NCBI GenBank assembly: GCA_032622095.1
Contig: CP136066.1
Span: forward strand, 196,778,816-196,842,815
Direction of reading: 5' to 3'
Length of the DNA stretch: 64,000 bases
Source: Siphonodentalium dalli
Lineage: Eukaryota > Mollusca > Scaphopoda > Gadilida > Siphonodentaliidae
The notes under the pieces are model-generated. The model had not been told where the DNA came from and searched no databases. It worked only from the letters and a program-made list of their open reading frames with translations. Shown here piece after piece: positions 46,694-57,476 of this stretch. The position numbers were made by a program, and so were the translations under genes. The first letter of the stretch is position 1. Each line of letters starts with the position of its first letter.

Positions 46694-49600
46694 GTGAGTT
46701 ACATGCACCTTGAGATCATCACTAGATCATATACCTGACTGTAAATGGAATTTTACAAGACAATTATCGAAAACCAATGAGTATGCAGCGACATCTATAC
46801 ATGTACCCTCATGCTACGAATTATACCGCTCCTACATAGCACGTCCGCACCTTTTAAGTGATATAGTTTTTTTAATTAGGAAGATCCAAAACTGGCTGCC
46901 ATTGCGGATCAAACACAAACCAAAGCTCGTCATGTTTTTCTTGTTTGACTTATCCGATTAGTCCAAATGCATAGCCTCTGTTTTCTAAATTGATTCTCTC
47001 ATTGAGTTATACAAGTATACATTGGAGTGATATGTACTATTAAAAGAAATGTTTTGGCTCGATTACAACACGTTTGGAAATCCATCATTGAAATGCTAGT
47101 TTTGAAAGCATGTACTTTAATTTCCTGTGAAGTGGCGTATGTTATTTTTTTGCGTTAATATATTTGACATTTTCTGACTCATTTGGTATGCAATTCTCAT
47201 TTGAATATGGACATTTAAGTTTCCTAGAATGATGCAGAACGAGCTGTAATCGACAAATGTTTTTTATATTAAATATAAGTAATCTTCACTTTCTGTAAGT
47301 TAAGGCAGTGGTCAGCTCAGCGCATCGAGTGGAATGAACTCTGCCTTGCAGTTTAAGGGGAAACTATCCGCCGATTCAGACAGAGCAACGAATCGCATGG
47401 GTTTATTAATGTCTAAACATCGTTTTCTTTCATGGCGTATATATACATGTATCATGTTTTGCCCGATACAACGAGAACGCCAAAATTGTTGTCCTTGTCT
47501 AATTGCGGTAACTGTTTGTTGTAGCCTATTGGCCAATACGATATTAACAGAAAGCCTTTACTTTACCTTTACCGAGCCCTCGAAAAAATCATGTTGTGAA
47601 ACAATCTTTGGCTCATGCATATGCTTGACGGTGCCACCAATTTATTTTATTGATAATCGATTCTGTTTTCAGACATTCCGGTCCCCGAGATGTTGCCAGC
47701 ACAATTCACTTCCTTCTAGAATCCCCGTCATTTGTGTCGTGGCACGTCAACAGAAACGATGCTATATTCGTATGGAACGCCGGTGGATCAATTCATGTGA
47801 GTACACTGCGGAAACGATGCTATATTCGTATGGAACGCCGGTGGATCAATTCATGTGAGTACACTGCGGAAACGATGCTATATTCGTATGGAACGCCGGT
47901 GGATCAATTCATGTGAGTACACTGCGGAAAACGTTAGTCAATATGACTAACTTAGGTTAGCCAAACGTTTGTTCCCATGATGAGTGACTTTAGTTAGTTG
48001 AACGAGGTAGAACGACAGAAAATTAGTTATATTGACTATATGGTGATGTTAGTCGTTATCCGACTAAGAAATAATTAGTCAGCATGACTGATTGGGTCAT
48101 TAGATTAGCATTGTGTTAGTCAAATGACCAGGATTGAGTCCTAATGGCCAAATGTTCTACTCACTGGGAAGATGAAATGGAATTTGGTAGACATTTTGTG
48201 CAAATAATTTCAATACTCAACCAGGTGATATATAAAGCATCAGAGACCGAGTTGAAAGTAAGAAATCTTTCTTTCAATCAATTCTTTAAAACACAGATTC
48301 AAATTATGGTCTGTTGTTTGTGGTATTGGTCTACTAGTATTTGACTGGTTTATTTCCGAGATGAATGTGGTGTCTATGAAATAAGAGCCTGTTTTCTAGA
48401 CCAAGTCTTATCGGTCCACAACAGCTTGTGGTATAGCGGTTAGCAAGATGCTGTTTTTGGCAGAGTCCCACCCGTTGCTCTTCTATAACGGACCTTCATT
48501 CAATAAATGTACACGTGGAACCCGCGTATTCACGTAACCCTCTGAATGTGATTAATCATCTGTCCGCGATTAGTCTTTCTTAAAAATGATATATCATTTA
48601 CCGTAATAGAAAAAAATGTATAGTGATGATACGATCGTTTAATGTATTGTTTACATTCTGATAACGCGACAAATGGAAATTCTTTGGAAAACAAAGCTTT
48701 GTTTACTTATACATCTCGTTGCCTTGACATTTATCGGACTTCTAATATAGGCATGTTTGATATCATCATGCTTGGGAAAGACTGCCCTCTATGTTTATAT
48801 ATACTCAAAGCTTCCATTTGACCTATATTCCGAAGACATACAAGAAAGATAACTCTCGGCCACGATTATTGGCGTAAAGTCAGTTATAGAAGAGTAACTC
48901 GACGGGGCTCTGTCCAAAACAGATTCAACCCAACCGGTGTCCCAAGCTCTTGAGGACCGAGAAGACTTTGTCTACTTTTATCCAATTAATGTATCATTTT
49001 GTGTGGGGCGAAGTTCTGATATATATGCTATTCTATTAGTATATACCTTGGGTTTCACAGAGGGTTATATTGTCTCTTCTGACTGGACGAAGAGCCATCA
49101 CATGCCAGATAATAGTTTTGACCATTGCCGGGCGAGCTAACTATTTTCCGGGCTATAGTCTTCGAACTATCGCACCCCTGTTGACGTCTCAATTTGGCAC
49201 GGGGCCAGATTTTTGGCGCGATGCCGGTATGTTTTACGAATTGTCGAACTATTTACCCGCCTGCTATAAACGTCACGGTTGGCGCATAGGGAAAATTGTG
49301 TCACATATAATAAAACACCTATTGACGGTCTTGGGCGGATACTGGGTGCTGTTTTCCCCCTTGATGGTGTCGTCTGAACAACAAGTAGGACTATATATTG
49401 ACCGCGGCAGCCGAGGTCAATAATTTTGTTTGTTGTTCACCTCGGAAAAATAGTTCTCGTTAGTCCATCCAAGCCAGGCAGTATGGGTATATTATATCTT
49501 CCCAGCACATTCGTTCACTTATAAATCTAAAACAGAAATGCGATGCAATGGAAATTTGGACATTTAGCAATGAATATTAAACATCATTTAAGGTATTGTT

Positions 49601-52600
49601 GCAATTAGAGTTATTCTTCGTGTAACTTAGTCACTACATTGTATAACCGAGGCCAGAGTTATTCATAGTTACTAGCTGAAAGGTGTATATGTGGGTTAGT
49701 CAAAGTGACCATAAATGCATGTGACTAACCCTACGTTAGTCACATAGAACCGAATGTTATCTCATTGCTGGTATTTGTTACGTGTGTAAGTTCCAACTGC
49801 AAGCCCTAGTTTTCATCAACACAGGCGTAAAAAAATATATAGCATCCATTTGTCTCGGTCATGAATGAGATAAGTGTAAATTGGTATCCACTCAAAACAC
49901 AATATTTACTTTTTATTACACGCGTCAGTGCACGCGTAGCCAAAAACAAAATCACCATTTGCAAGAATACCTTTTCTAATTAGCACATACATGTATATAA
50001 TCGTTTCACCAAAGCCGACAGATAATCCGCATTACTTCACTCATCAGCTGCAAATATTAATCTATTGATTTCATCTTGTCAAATATCAACACGAATGCAA
50101 TTTTATTATATAAGGAAGGATAACTCTACATATTCATTAGGAGTTTGAAATATTACTATTGGGTACAACAGGTATATATTATTACAAGTGTTGATGTCCA
50201 TTTCCTACCCAATGTAAAAAAAAAATGGGTATGTAGATCTTATTTTATATATGTATTTATTTTCTTCATTTTCATCTAAATATTTTCTTTAATATATCCC
50301 ATTTATGATCATATCAGATAAATGTGTTATCTTTCAAGTCAATCAATAATATAATTGTTCTGTTATTCATATATAAAGTGATAAGTTAAAGAAACTCACA
50401 TAAATTTTGTGAAGTCTGGGGCTGATAACGATTTTCAACAGAATATGAGGAGTTTTGTTGGGTGAGGAACCAAACACAATTTTAATTTTGGCCAAACTGC
50501 AATTTTTGATAGATAGTATATTACTTCAATTGTCGAACGTTATTATGGCTCATACGTGTAGTTCATAATTAATTATATATTTCAGTTGCATACGATTACA
50601 CCAGGTGGCTCATACGCGTGTTACAAGGCGGGGGACGTCCTGAGAGATCCAGAATGTAGCTATCAGGTCGTAGTTCCTCATGACACGTGGTACGCTGTGG
50701 AGGTGGAGCATGGGGCTCAGTACGCCATGTTCACTGATATCGTTATGCCAGGTATGTGTGTGTGGGGAGGGGTGACATATTGACCTATCAGGTCGTAGTT
50801 CCTCATGACACGTGGTACGCTGTGGAGGTGGAGCATGGGGCTCAGTACGCCATGTTCACTGATATCGTTATGCCAGGTATGTGTGTGTGGGGAGGGGTGA
50901 CATATTGACATATTAGGTCGTAGTTCCTCATGACACGTGGTACGCTGTGGAGGTGGAGCATGGGGCTCAGTACGCCATGTTCACTGACGTCGTTATGCCA
51001 GGTATGTGTAGAGAGGGGGTGACATATTGACCTATCAGGTCGTAGTTCCTCATGACACGTGGTACGCTGTGGAGGTAGAGCATGGGACTCAGTACGCCAT
51101 GTTCACTGACATCGTTATGCCAGGTATGTGTGTGTGTGTGGGGGGGGGGGGGTGACATATTGACCTACCAGGTCGTAGTAATTCATGACACGTGGTACGC
51201 CGTGGAGGTGGAGCATGGGGCTCAGTACGCCATGTTCACTGACATCGTTATGCCAGGTATGTGTGTGTGTGTGTGTGGGGGGGGGGGGGTGACATATTGA
51301 CCTACCAGGTCGTAGTAATTCATGACACGTGGTACGCCGTGGCGGTGGAGCATGGGGCTCAGTACGCCATGTTCACTGACATCGTTATGCCAGGTATGTG
51401 TGGAGAGGGCATGACATATCGAGTTATTGTGATCCGCCAGCTAGGATCGTGAAATGCAATTTGTTGCACCCAATTCTGGGCTGGTCACATGGACCGGAAT
51501 ATTTGTTCAGGTGGTTTATACTATATTTGCATGACCACGTACACTTCTATATAAAGTATTAACGGTAATTTTGAAAACAAATTGTTAATCGCCACTGTGG
51601 GCATACATGTATAAAGGCACATTATGGGTATAAACGTTTCCCTTTTGATATCGTCCTCTATCTATCTATCTCTTTCTCTTTCACTAGCTCTCTCCCTGCT
51701 TCTCACGACATCATCATTTCTATAATTATAATATTTTCATTCCTTCCCGTCCGACCCCCCTCTACACTTAATGAAGAGCGGGCGCGAAACAAAAGGGGAG
51801 CAAACTTAATAAAAGCCCTTGGGCTTGTTGTTTAATCCCCCTTCCAATCAATCGATCATTTATATTATTCTATTTTACTGTAAAATGTTTGTCAAATGTC
51901 TAAATATGTTATTATTTTGATTGGAATAAAATATGTTTACACCAACTGGAAAGTGATATACCAACAGTAGGGACTACGATGTCGCGTTACAGTAACAACG
52001 GTATTAATCATTCCGTAGCAAAATATAGTTCCAAGTTGACACGTTAATAAACAAAACGTTAGTTATATTTTCACACATATGTGATAGTATGTGACATCTG
52101 TGGGGATTATGTGACAAAAATGTTATAAAAATTTCAATTGCTTTTTAATACACTTTCACAACTCCCTCATGTTGCATATCCATTCGCCAGGTAACAGTAG
52201 CAATGTACTGTGTTGCCGCGGGCCCCACTGAGAGTTGAAGTGTTGACAAATTTCTTCGATGTTTTAAGTTCTAACTTTCTAATATTATGATTATTAGTAG
52301 GATCATGGTATAAACAAAAGTACACACTCGAGGGATTGATGATTTACCGCACTCGCCAAAGCTCGTGCGTTAAATCGTCAATCCCACTCGTGGTGTAAAT
52401 TTGATATTCAGAAACACTACGTGTGTATTCTATATATAGGCGACACTCAACACGAAGCTATATATCTGTGGTCGTCGATCGGATGGACATCGTGGCGGCA
52501 TTTGGTTAATCAATCAAAGGCGCTCGATGGCTACCATAGATTGGCCACAATTGAAGCAGTACACATGCTTGGTTCACTTTCAATTACTAACGTTCACATT

Positions 52601-53315
52601 CTTGAGAATAAAGAGACGCCCCACCACCCCGATGTCTTTGGTGATATACATACACCACTCATATACATCGTGACATTGCACATAGATAGATAACTGTTTC
52701 ACGGTGTGTATCGGGGCTGTATTTAGGGGAGCATAGAGGGGAAGTCCCAAATCCCTTAGGGTTAGTGAAAACGGTCAACCGATTGATTAATTTATGTTGT
52801 CTCGTTTACAACGCTAACAAGAAAAAAATATATTCTGTTCCCCAAGACAAGAATAGCATGCATTTATTATACCAACGAGATATTCAGTTACTAGTGCAGT
52901 CAATTTCTTGGTAGTATTGACAAATATATCCTCTGTAGGAAATCTAATTTTGTCAACATACTAAATTTCACCTGGGCATATATATGTTTATCTCGGAGAT
53001 AGACAACTTGAAATTTGAGACTGCTAACTTGGACATAAATAATTTTTCAGTTTTCTTCAGAACAAAATTGTATTATTGAGCTCAAAGGAACATATCAGTA
53101 ACGATCACTTATATTTGTTTATTCATAAACATTTTTACAGTATTTCCCAAAACACAAATCGAGTATACATAGTCCTTAGTCGCCCGAAATCTACAATTAA
53201 TCTTTATTTGCATGCAGGTTGGGATGCCGAGGATTGGTTCGTCGGCAAGAAGGACGAACTGACGCAAAAGTTTCCAGAGCACAGCAAGCTGTTCGACAAG
53301 CTGTGTTCAGAGTAG
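46572..53315 (+). CDS. Cupin_5 / DUF985 family protein, four coding exons
   Basis: Joining 46572-46693, 47673-47796, 50586-50751 and 53218-53315 gives an uninterrupted 169-residue protein with consensus GT/AG at every border and matching phases (2, 0, 1). The order KKKFNFIKHPSEPGLFVEVW, STIHFLLES--FVSWH, YQVVVPHDTWYAV and PGWDAEDWF...FPEH follows the cupin_5 (DUF985) pattern (LxxxPHPEGGxFxExYRS / STxIYFLL...SAWH / VVPAGTW / PGFDFEDFE...FPEH), and the length is normal. The family is a small beta-barrel that includes yeast YML079W; its substrate is not firmly known. Residues after WH (NRNDAIFVWNAGG) lack the usual Glu and second His of the cupin metal site. ATG 46572 is the first in-frame Met of exon 1, and a non-coding upstream exon is likely because an acceptor (attgtttcag) ends at 46564. 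The 3' borders of exons 2 and 3 are tandemly multiplied (see separate entries). Confidence 0.88.
47673..47796 (+). CDS. Cupin_5 gene exon 2
   Basis: Acceptor ttctgttttcag ends at 47672, and donor GTGAGT is at 47797. Encodes residues 41-82, including Trp64-His65. Its last 44 bases plus the donor are repeated downstream. Confidence 0.88.
47753..47927 (+). repeat. Tandem 3 x 58-bp duplication of the exon 2 end and its splice donor
   Basis: gaaacgatgctatattcgta starts at 47753, 47811 and 47869. Each unit contains the last 44 bases of exon 2, then GTGAGT (47797, 47855, 47913), then acactgcg. The first donor gives the in-frame mRNA. Use of the second or third would add 58 or 116 bases, shift frame and reach a stop at 47916 or later. 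The units are essentially identical, hence recent. Confidence 0.95.
47930..48130. promoter_or_regulatory. Cluster of TTAGTCA / TGACTAA heptamers (intron 2)
   Basis: At least five AP-1-like half sites (gttagtcaatatgactaac at about 47935, aattagtcagcatgactgat near 48074, gtgttagtcaaatga near 48113), with more at 49690-49750. The role is speculative; a decayed repeat could give the same picture. Confidence 0.2.
48393..48932. mobile_element. Inverted-repeat element in intron 2 (related copy at 54122)
   Basis: gaccaagtcttatcggtcca, caacagcttgtggtatagcg and gagtcccacccgttgctctt at 48393-48490 are followed by an inverted relative at 48780-48932 (ttatagaagagtaactcgac, gggctctgtccaaaac). The single copy at 54122-54305 joins both parts. 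tggtatagcgg resembles a Pol III A box, but no clear B box follows. Confidence 0.6.
48935..50585. other. Remainder of intron 2
   Basis: Contains a 117-codon plus frame at 49070-49423 with a TTG start and no recognised motif. The rest is AT-rich. No gene is supported. Confidence 0.4.
50586..50751 (+). CDS. Cupin_5 gene exon 3
   Basis: Acceptor atatttcag ends at 50585, and donor GTATGT is at 50752. Encodes residues 83-137 plus one base, including YQVVVPHDTWYAVEV. The last 85 bases (from 50667) and the donor are repeated downstream. Confidence 0.88.
50667..51424 (+). repeat. Tandem array of six exon 3 end + donor units (about 125 bp)
   Basis: gtcgtagttcctcatgacac-type starts are at 50667, 50792, 50917, 51039, 51172 and 51309. 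Each unit has 85 exonic bases ending ccttatgccag-like ccag, then gtatgtgtg, a G-rich run of variable length, and gacatattgacctatcag. Each copy is thus bracketed by a tatcag (AG) and a GTATGT, an exon-like unit 85 bases long. Adding a copy in series, or reading into the linker, brings a stop within about ten codons. The unmodified reading is donor 1 to exon 4. Copies 4-6 differ by a few bases. Confidence 0.95.
51425..52325. other. Intron 3, first part
   Basis: A pyrimidine-rich CTAT/TCTC run at 51655-51715. 51765-51840 (gagcgggcgcgaaacaaaag, aataaaagcccttgggctt) looks like a 3' untranslated tail of a retroelement, but I could not assign it. Confidence 0.35.
52326..52391. repeat. Hairpin, about 30-bp arms
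   Basis: cactcgagggattgatgatt, accgcactcg and the loop ccaaag are followed by the mirrored ctcgtgcgttaaatcgtcaa, tcccactcg, with three mismatches. In intron 3; probably a MITE core. Confidence 0.75.
52392..53217. other. Intron 3, last part
   Basis: A 90-codon plus frame at 52421-52693 has no recognisable motif. No gene is supported. Confidence 0.4.
53218..53315 (+). CDS. Cupin_5 gene exon 4 (last coding)
   Basis: Acceptor atttgcatgcag ends at 53217. Phase 1 joins cca-g to gt-tgg (Pro-Gly-Trp). Encodes WDAEDWFVGKKDELTQKFPE and the C-terminus; TAG at 53313-53315. The 3' untranslated region runs into a MITE within about 10 bp. Confidence 0.88.
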
Positions 53316-53321
53316 ACAATT

Positions 53322-53755
53322 CTGTGATCGTGCCGTGAATCTCCACTTTGGATACATCCGTAGATATCATATTCCACCAGTTCAAAACCTGGGAACTTTG
53401 TGCAGTTCTGGAGGTTAACTTTATTAAAGTGAAATAATAACACAGATAATACATGTCTTAGTTAATAACTGTTCCTTGATAATGTATTTCACAGAAAGTG
53501 ATGTTCACAAGAGAGATTGCATGATTTAGGCGACTTTTACGAGCCTATTTCGGGATAAACATATATTTATTATCAGGGGGAAATTGTTATGCCTGTAAGT
53601 GGCTCAAATCGAAGCAAGCTCTCAGCAGTCGCTTTCACCTTTCACCTTTCAGACCATCAAAAAGATCCGATGCATGTTTTGAACTGGTTGAGCATAATAT
53701 CTACGGGCGTAGCCATAGTAGAGATTCATGGCTTGATCAAGATCTTTATGTGGTC
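53322..53755. mobile_element. Inverted-repeat element, copy 2, at the cupin 3' end
   Basis: gatcgtgccgtgaatctcca, ccgtagatatcatattccac and cagttcaaaacctgggaac at the left are mirrored at 53670-53755 (ttttgaactggttgagcata, atatctacgggcgtagcc, gattcatggcttgatca). Same family as 43890-44427. The 79- and 85-codon minus frames are by-products. Confidence 0.8.
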
Positions 53756-54121
53756 AGCAATCAGTGTTTCGGGGACTGACTGCAAATATTGAGCAATGAT
53801 GTACCCGGTCAAATGTTTACCATTAAAATTAATGTTCCGCGCATTCAGGACATCCAATGACTCTGGTTCTAAATGGCATTAGTTCTGCAATGTATACGTC
53901 CATGCATATTGTGTTGCTCGTCGTATATTAATAATATGTTCATATAATGAATGATGATAACTTCAGTTTGTGTGATCATATCTGAACCAAATTTGGTATG
54001 TGAGTTTATCAGCCCTATATACAGGTCATCATTGCTATCCCGATTAAAGAGGTTTTGCAAAACTAATGGAAAGCAGCTGTGATTACGGTTTGGGTACGAC
54101 GTCACCAAGTTATGTGCACGT
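53756..54121. other. Spacer without recognised gene
   Basis: Nothing was recognised. Confidence 0.4.
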
Positions 54122-54305
54122 TATAACTTAGACCAAGTCTTCTCGTTCCACAACAGCTATGGGATATCGGTTGAGTAGATGCTGTTTTGGACCGAGTCCC
54201 GTCCTGTTACTCTTCTATAATATACTTTACGCCCATAATCTTGGGCGGTAGTTATATTGCGTGCATGTCTTCTTATTAGGTCAAATGGACGCTTTGGGCA
54301 CATTT
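54122..54305 (+). repeat. Dispersed repeat, single copy of the 48393-48932 family
   Basis: agaccaagtcttctcgttcc, cacaacagctatgggatatc, gttactcttctataata, ctttacgcccataatc and ggtcaaatgga in one continuous order. Confidence 0.7.
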
Positions 54306-54980
54306 ATATGAACATAGAGGGATCAGTTACAAATCACGATGAAATCAAACATGCGTATATATCGGAGGTCCGTTGAATGTCAAAGCATAAGTTAAAGTCG
54401 CAACGACACGTCGGTCGCACGACGGCTGATGGGAACAGACCATTAAAGTGTTACCTCAACGAGCGAATTGGGAGACAACACAATCTCACACAGTTGACTT
54501 GAAACATATTTTATTTGCAAAATATACAAAAGGGATTGGGGCACAAGTTTTTTGCAACTTATGAAGCCCCTCTCCTAATATACAATATTGTAACACATAT
54601 GTGATCAAGATGACGGTACAAACTTATTTACATGGTGAGAAGTTATGGGAAATATAGTGTGTAGCGCCTTCCAGAGATGATCCAACATGAGGTTGCTTCT
54701 TAGCTGTGAGAAATTTTTTATTTGAAGAATGTCACACATTTATTAATTTTGGAATGATTGACAAGTGCCAATATATTATCTATTCTTAGTACTTTTATGT
54801 TGGTTGTAAAATATAATAGCACACATTATTCGTTTTCTATTTTGTTATTGTTGTGCTCTGGAAGGCAATACAGATCATAAATCAGAATGAGATGTTTGAA
54901 TGGAAGGTTTGTCCACTTGTGAGGTAAAAGTTGAAATTCCGGAAGCAATTATAGATTCGCAAATAAGATAAATATAATCA

Positions 54981-56079
54981 TTAGGGGTCAAATCGCTTAG
55001 TCGCTTCAATATATTGCTGTATGACGGAAAACAGTTTCGTATTTTGTTGGGACGAGAGATAAGGTATTCCACACATGAGTTCTGAAATATGGCTTACTTT
55101 GAGATTTTCGCGGGCTAGTTTCTCAAAGAGAACTGAGCGCTCACGTTGGTACAATGGGCACATGAAGAAATAGTGATAGGCGTCTTCAGATCGATTTCCA
55201 CATGAGCATGCGGGGCTGTCAGCGATATAATTATTGAACATATCACATCGGAGTTCACTGCAAAAATTACGTATGCGACAATGAAAAATGTTGTATTTTC
55301 TGCGTCCAGCATAGAAATGCAGAGGGGGGCTGAGTGTGGGATCTATATGATACAAGTTGGTTTTAAAGGTAGAAGATTGATCAGCGGTGATTACTTTGGG
55401 AAGCTTATTCCATTCTATCACCATCGCTGGAAAAAAAGACTGTTTGAAGTGTTCAGTATTGCAATAGTATGAGTAAAATTTACCTGGGCGTCTCCAATTA
55501 TAATCTGCAACCTCGTGTGATCTGGGGGGAAGTGTATTGGCTAGATAAGAGGGGGCTAGATTATTGTTATTGATTATTTTATAGAGTGCCTGTAGTTTAC
55601 GTAGTTGACGTCGTTTATAGAGTGATGGCCATCCGACATCCTGTAATACCGTGTTGTCCGAAGCAGAACGGGTGATACCGCTGACTATCCGTCCAGCGTC
55701 GACATGAAGCCAGTCAAGCTTCTCTAACATATATTTTGAGGCATTGTCCCAGACGGCGTCTGAATAATCAAATAAGGGTAAAATATATGTTTTGTAAATA
55801 ATTTCAATGGTTTTCCGGTTAAGTTGATATTTAATCCGTCGGAGTTGAGACAGACGTGAGGCAATTCTTTTGACAGATCCTTCAATGTGTGCGTTCCATT
55901 TGGATTTGATTGGAGTTCAATACCTAAGTGTATATGCTTGTCCACGAAGTTGATTGAATTTCCTACGAAATTGAGGTTTGGTTTCACTGTTGAGGGCGCA
56001 ACTAATGAAAAGGACATGCCAACTGTTTTAGTTGGGTTGAAACTGACCAGCCAGTTTATGGACCACGCTGTAATTTTGC
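54981..56079 (-). pseudogene. LINE B thumb and C-terminal domain
   Basis: 56017-55724 contains the HLGIEL motif after the RT palm, but its frame drifts, with several small indels near 55760-55890. 55730-54981 is open for 249 codons with VGWPSLYKRRQLRKLQALY and CSCGNRSEDAYHYFFMC, a Cys-X-Cys...His...Cys motif shared by LINE C-termini. It ends in TAG at 54981. 54980-54500 is AT-rich 3' tail. Confidence 0.82.
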
Positions 56080-57476
56080 CTAATCGCTGTTCATAGTATG
56101 TTCAAGTATATTAAGATCAAAGTGACTGTTCGTGAGGCAAGTATCGTCGGCATATATTCTCGTTATTGATTCAATACCGTCGGCTAAATCATTTATATAG
56201 ACTAAGAACAAAAATGGCCCCAGTATGTACCCTTGTGGAACTCCCGCTGGGATGACCTCATATTTTGAAAATGTTTCATTGATTAGGACCCTCTGCGTCC
56301 GATTTTCTAGATAGTTTTCTATCCAATTTAAAATATTTCCTTCTAATCCATAAGCATTTAATTTGTGTATCAGTCCCCTGTGCCACACCCTCTCAAAGCC
56401 TTTGGAAATATCTCAGAATATAGAACATGTAAGTAGTCCTTTGTTAAGGGATTGGCACAGGTTGTGATATAGGTCTAATAGTTGGTATGTTGTACTATGA
56501 CATGTGAGAAATCCTGACTGATGGAAGTATAAAAGTTCATTTTCAATGAAAAATTTACTAATCTGTTTCAAAACCACTTTCTCAAAAACATTAGCCACAC
56601 ATGGTAGAAGGGAAATTGGTCGGTAAATTTTGGCTTTCGCGGGATCATCTTTTTTGAAAATCGTGATCACGTTTGCTGCTTTCCAGGACTCTGGGAATTT
56701 CTCTGAGTTGATAGATTTCCTGAATAGAAGGATGAGTGGGTGAGCTATTGATTTTGCTGTTTCCCTGAGCATTCTAACGCTAATTCCATCATGTCCATGG
56801 GCTTTGTTAAGTTTAAAAGATTTGATGGCTGATTCAACCTCTGATTCTGTGAAAACCAAATCTGGCATGGTGTTTGCGGTGCGCTTCGGAAAATGAGGCA
56901 AGTTATGATTGGTATCATTAATGGTAGAATTCGCAATAAAGCTTTCTTTAGAATTTTTGCTTTGTCGACATCATCAATTGCATATGTCTTACTGTTAGCA
57001 GTTATAGTGCCGGAAGAACTGTATAGTGGGGGGGGGATGTTTTTTGCTCGATTCTTGTTTAGTAGGTAATGTATTATTCTCCAAAAGTCTCGTGGGTTAG
57101 GTGCTTCTCTTCTTCGATCTTCAATATTTTCTTCAAATTTGATTTTCGCGTGCTTCTTCATATTATTTACTTTGTTCCTTATGTTTTTATATTTTCTCCA
57201 GACTTCAGGGTTATTTGCCTTCATGGCTTTTTCCCTTACTCTGTCGCGTTTTCGTATCTCAAACGGATGTCCGAATTGAACCAAATTTTGTCGGATGTTC
57301 TTACTGCAACGTATGATTGTGGAATTGTTTTCGCCATTATGGACAGGAATTCTAGTTGAAAGTTATTGGCAGCTGTGTTCACATCAGGTGCACTTTTTAT
57401 GAGGTCATCCCAGTCGACATGGGCAAGTAGATTATTTGCACGAGAAAAATTACCTTTTCTGTAGTTCCATACTTGT
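56080..57476 (-). pseudogene. LINE B linker and reverse transcriptase, broken
   Basis: 57284-56745 encodes the basic linker (KNIRNKVNNMKKHAKIKFEE). 56901-56413 encodes RT motifs KAHGHDGI, YRPISLLPC and QSGFLTCHSTTYQLL. Between 56413 and 56388 an in-frame TGA interrupts the CDIS motif, with DISKGFERVWHRG directly after it. AGVPQGYILGPFLF and IYADDTCL follow. The TGA is a simple change from a Cys codon. The linker and RT are in different frames near 56890-56950. Confidence 0.88.

Noticed and set aside
48393-48490. tRNA gene
   Set aside because: A box-A-like motif is present but there is no convincing B box or cloverleaf.
49070-49423. 117-codon gene in cupin intron 2
   Set aside because: No ATG start, no recognised motif and no splice or regulatory support; kept only as an unexplained open frame.
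50717-51158. His/Thr-rich minus-strand proteins
   Set aside because: Antisense reading of the exon 3 tandem array and its GTGTG runs.
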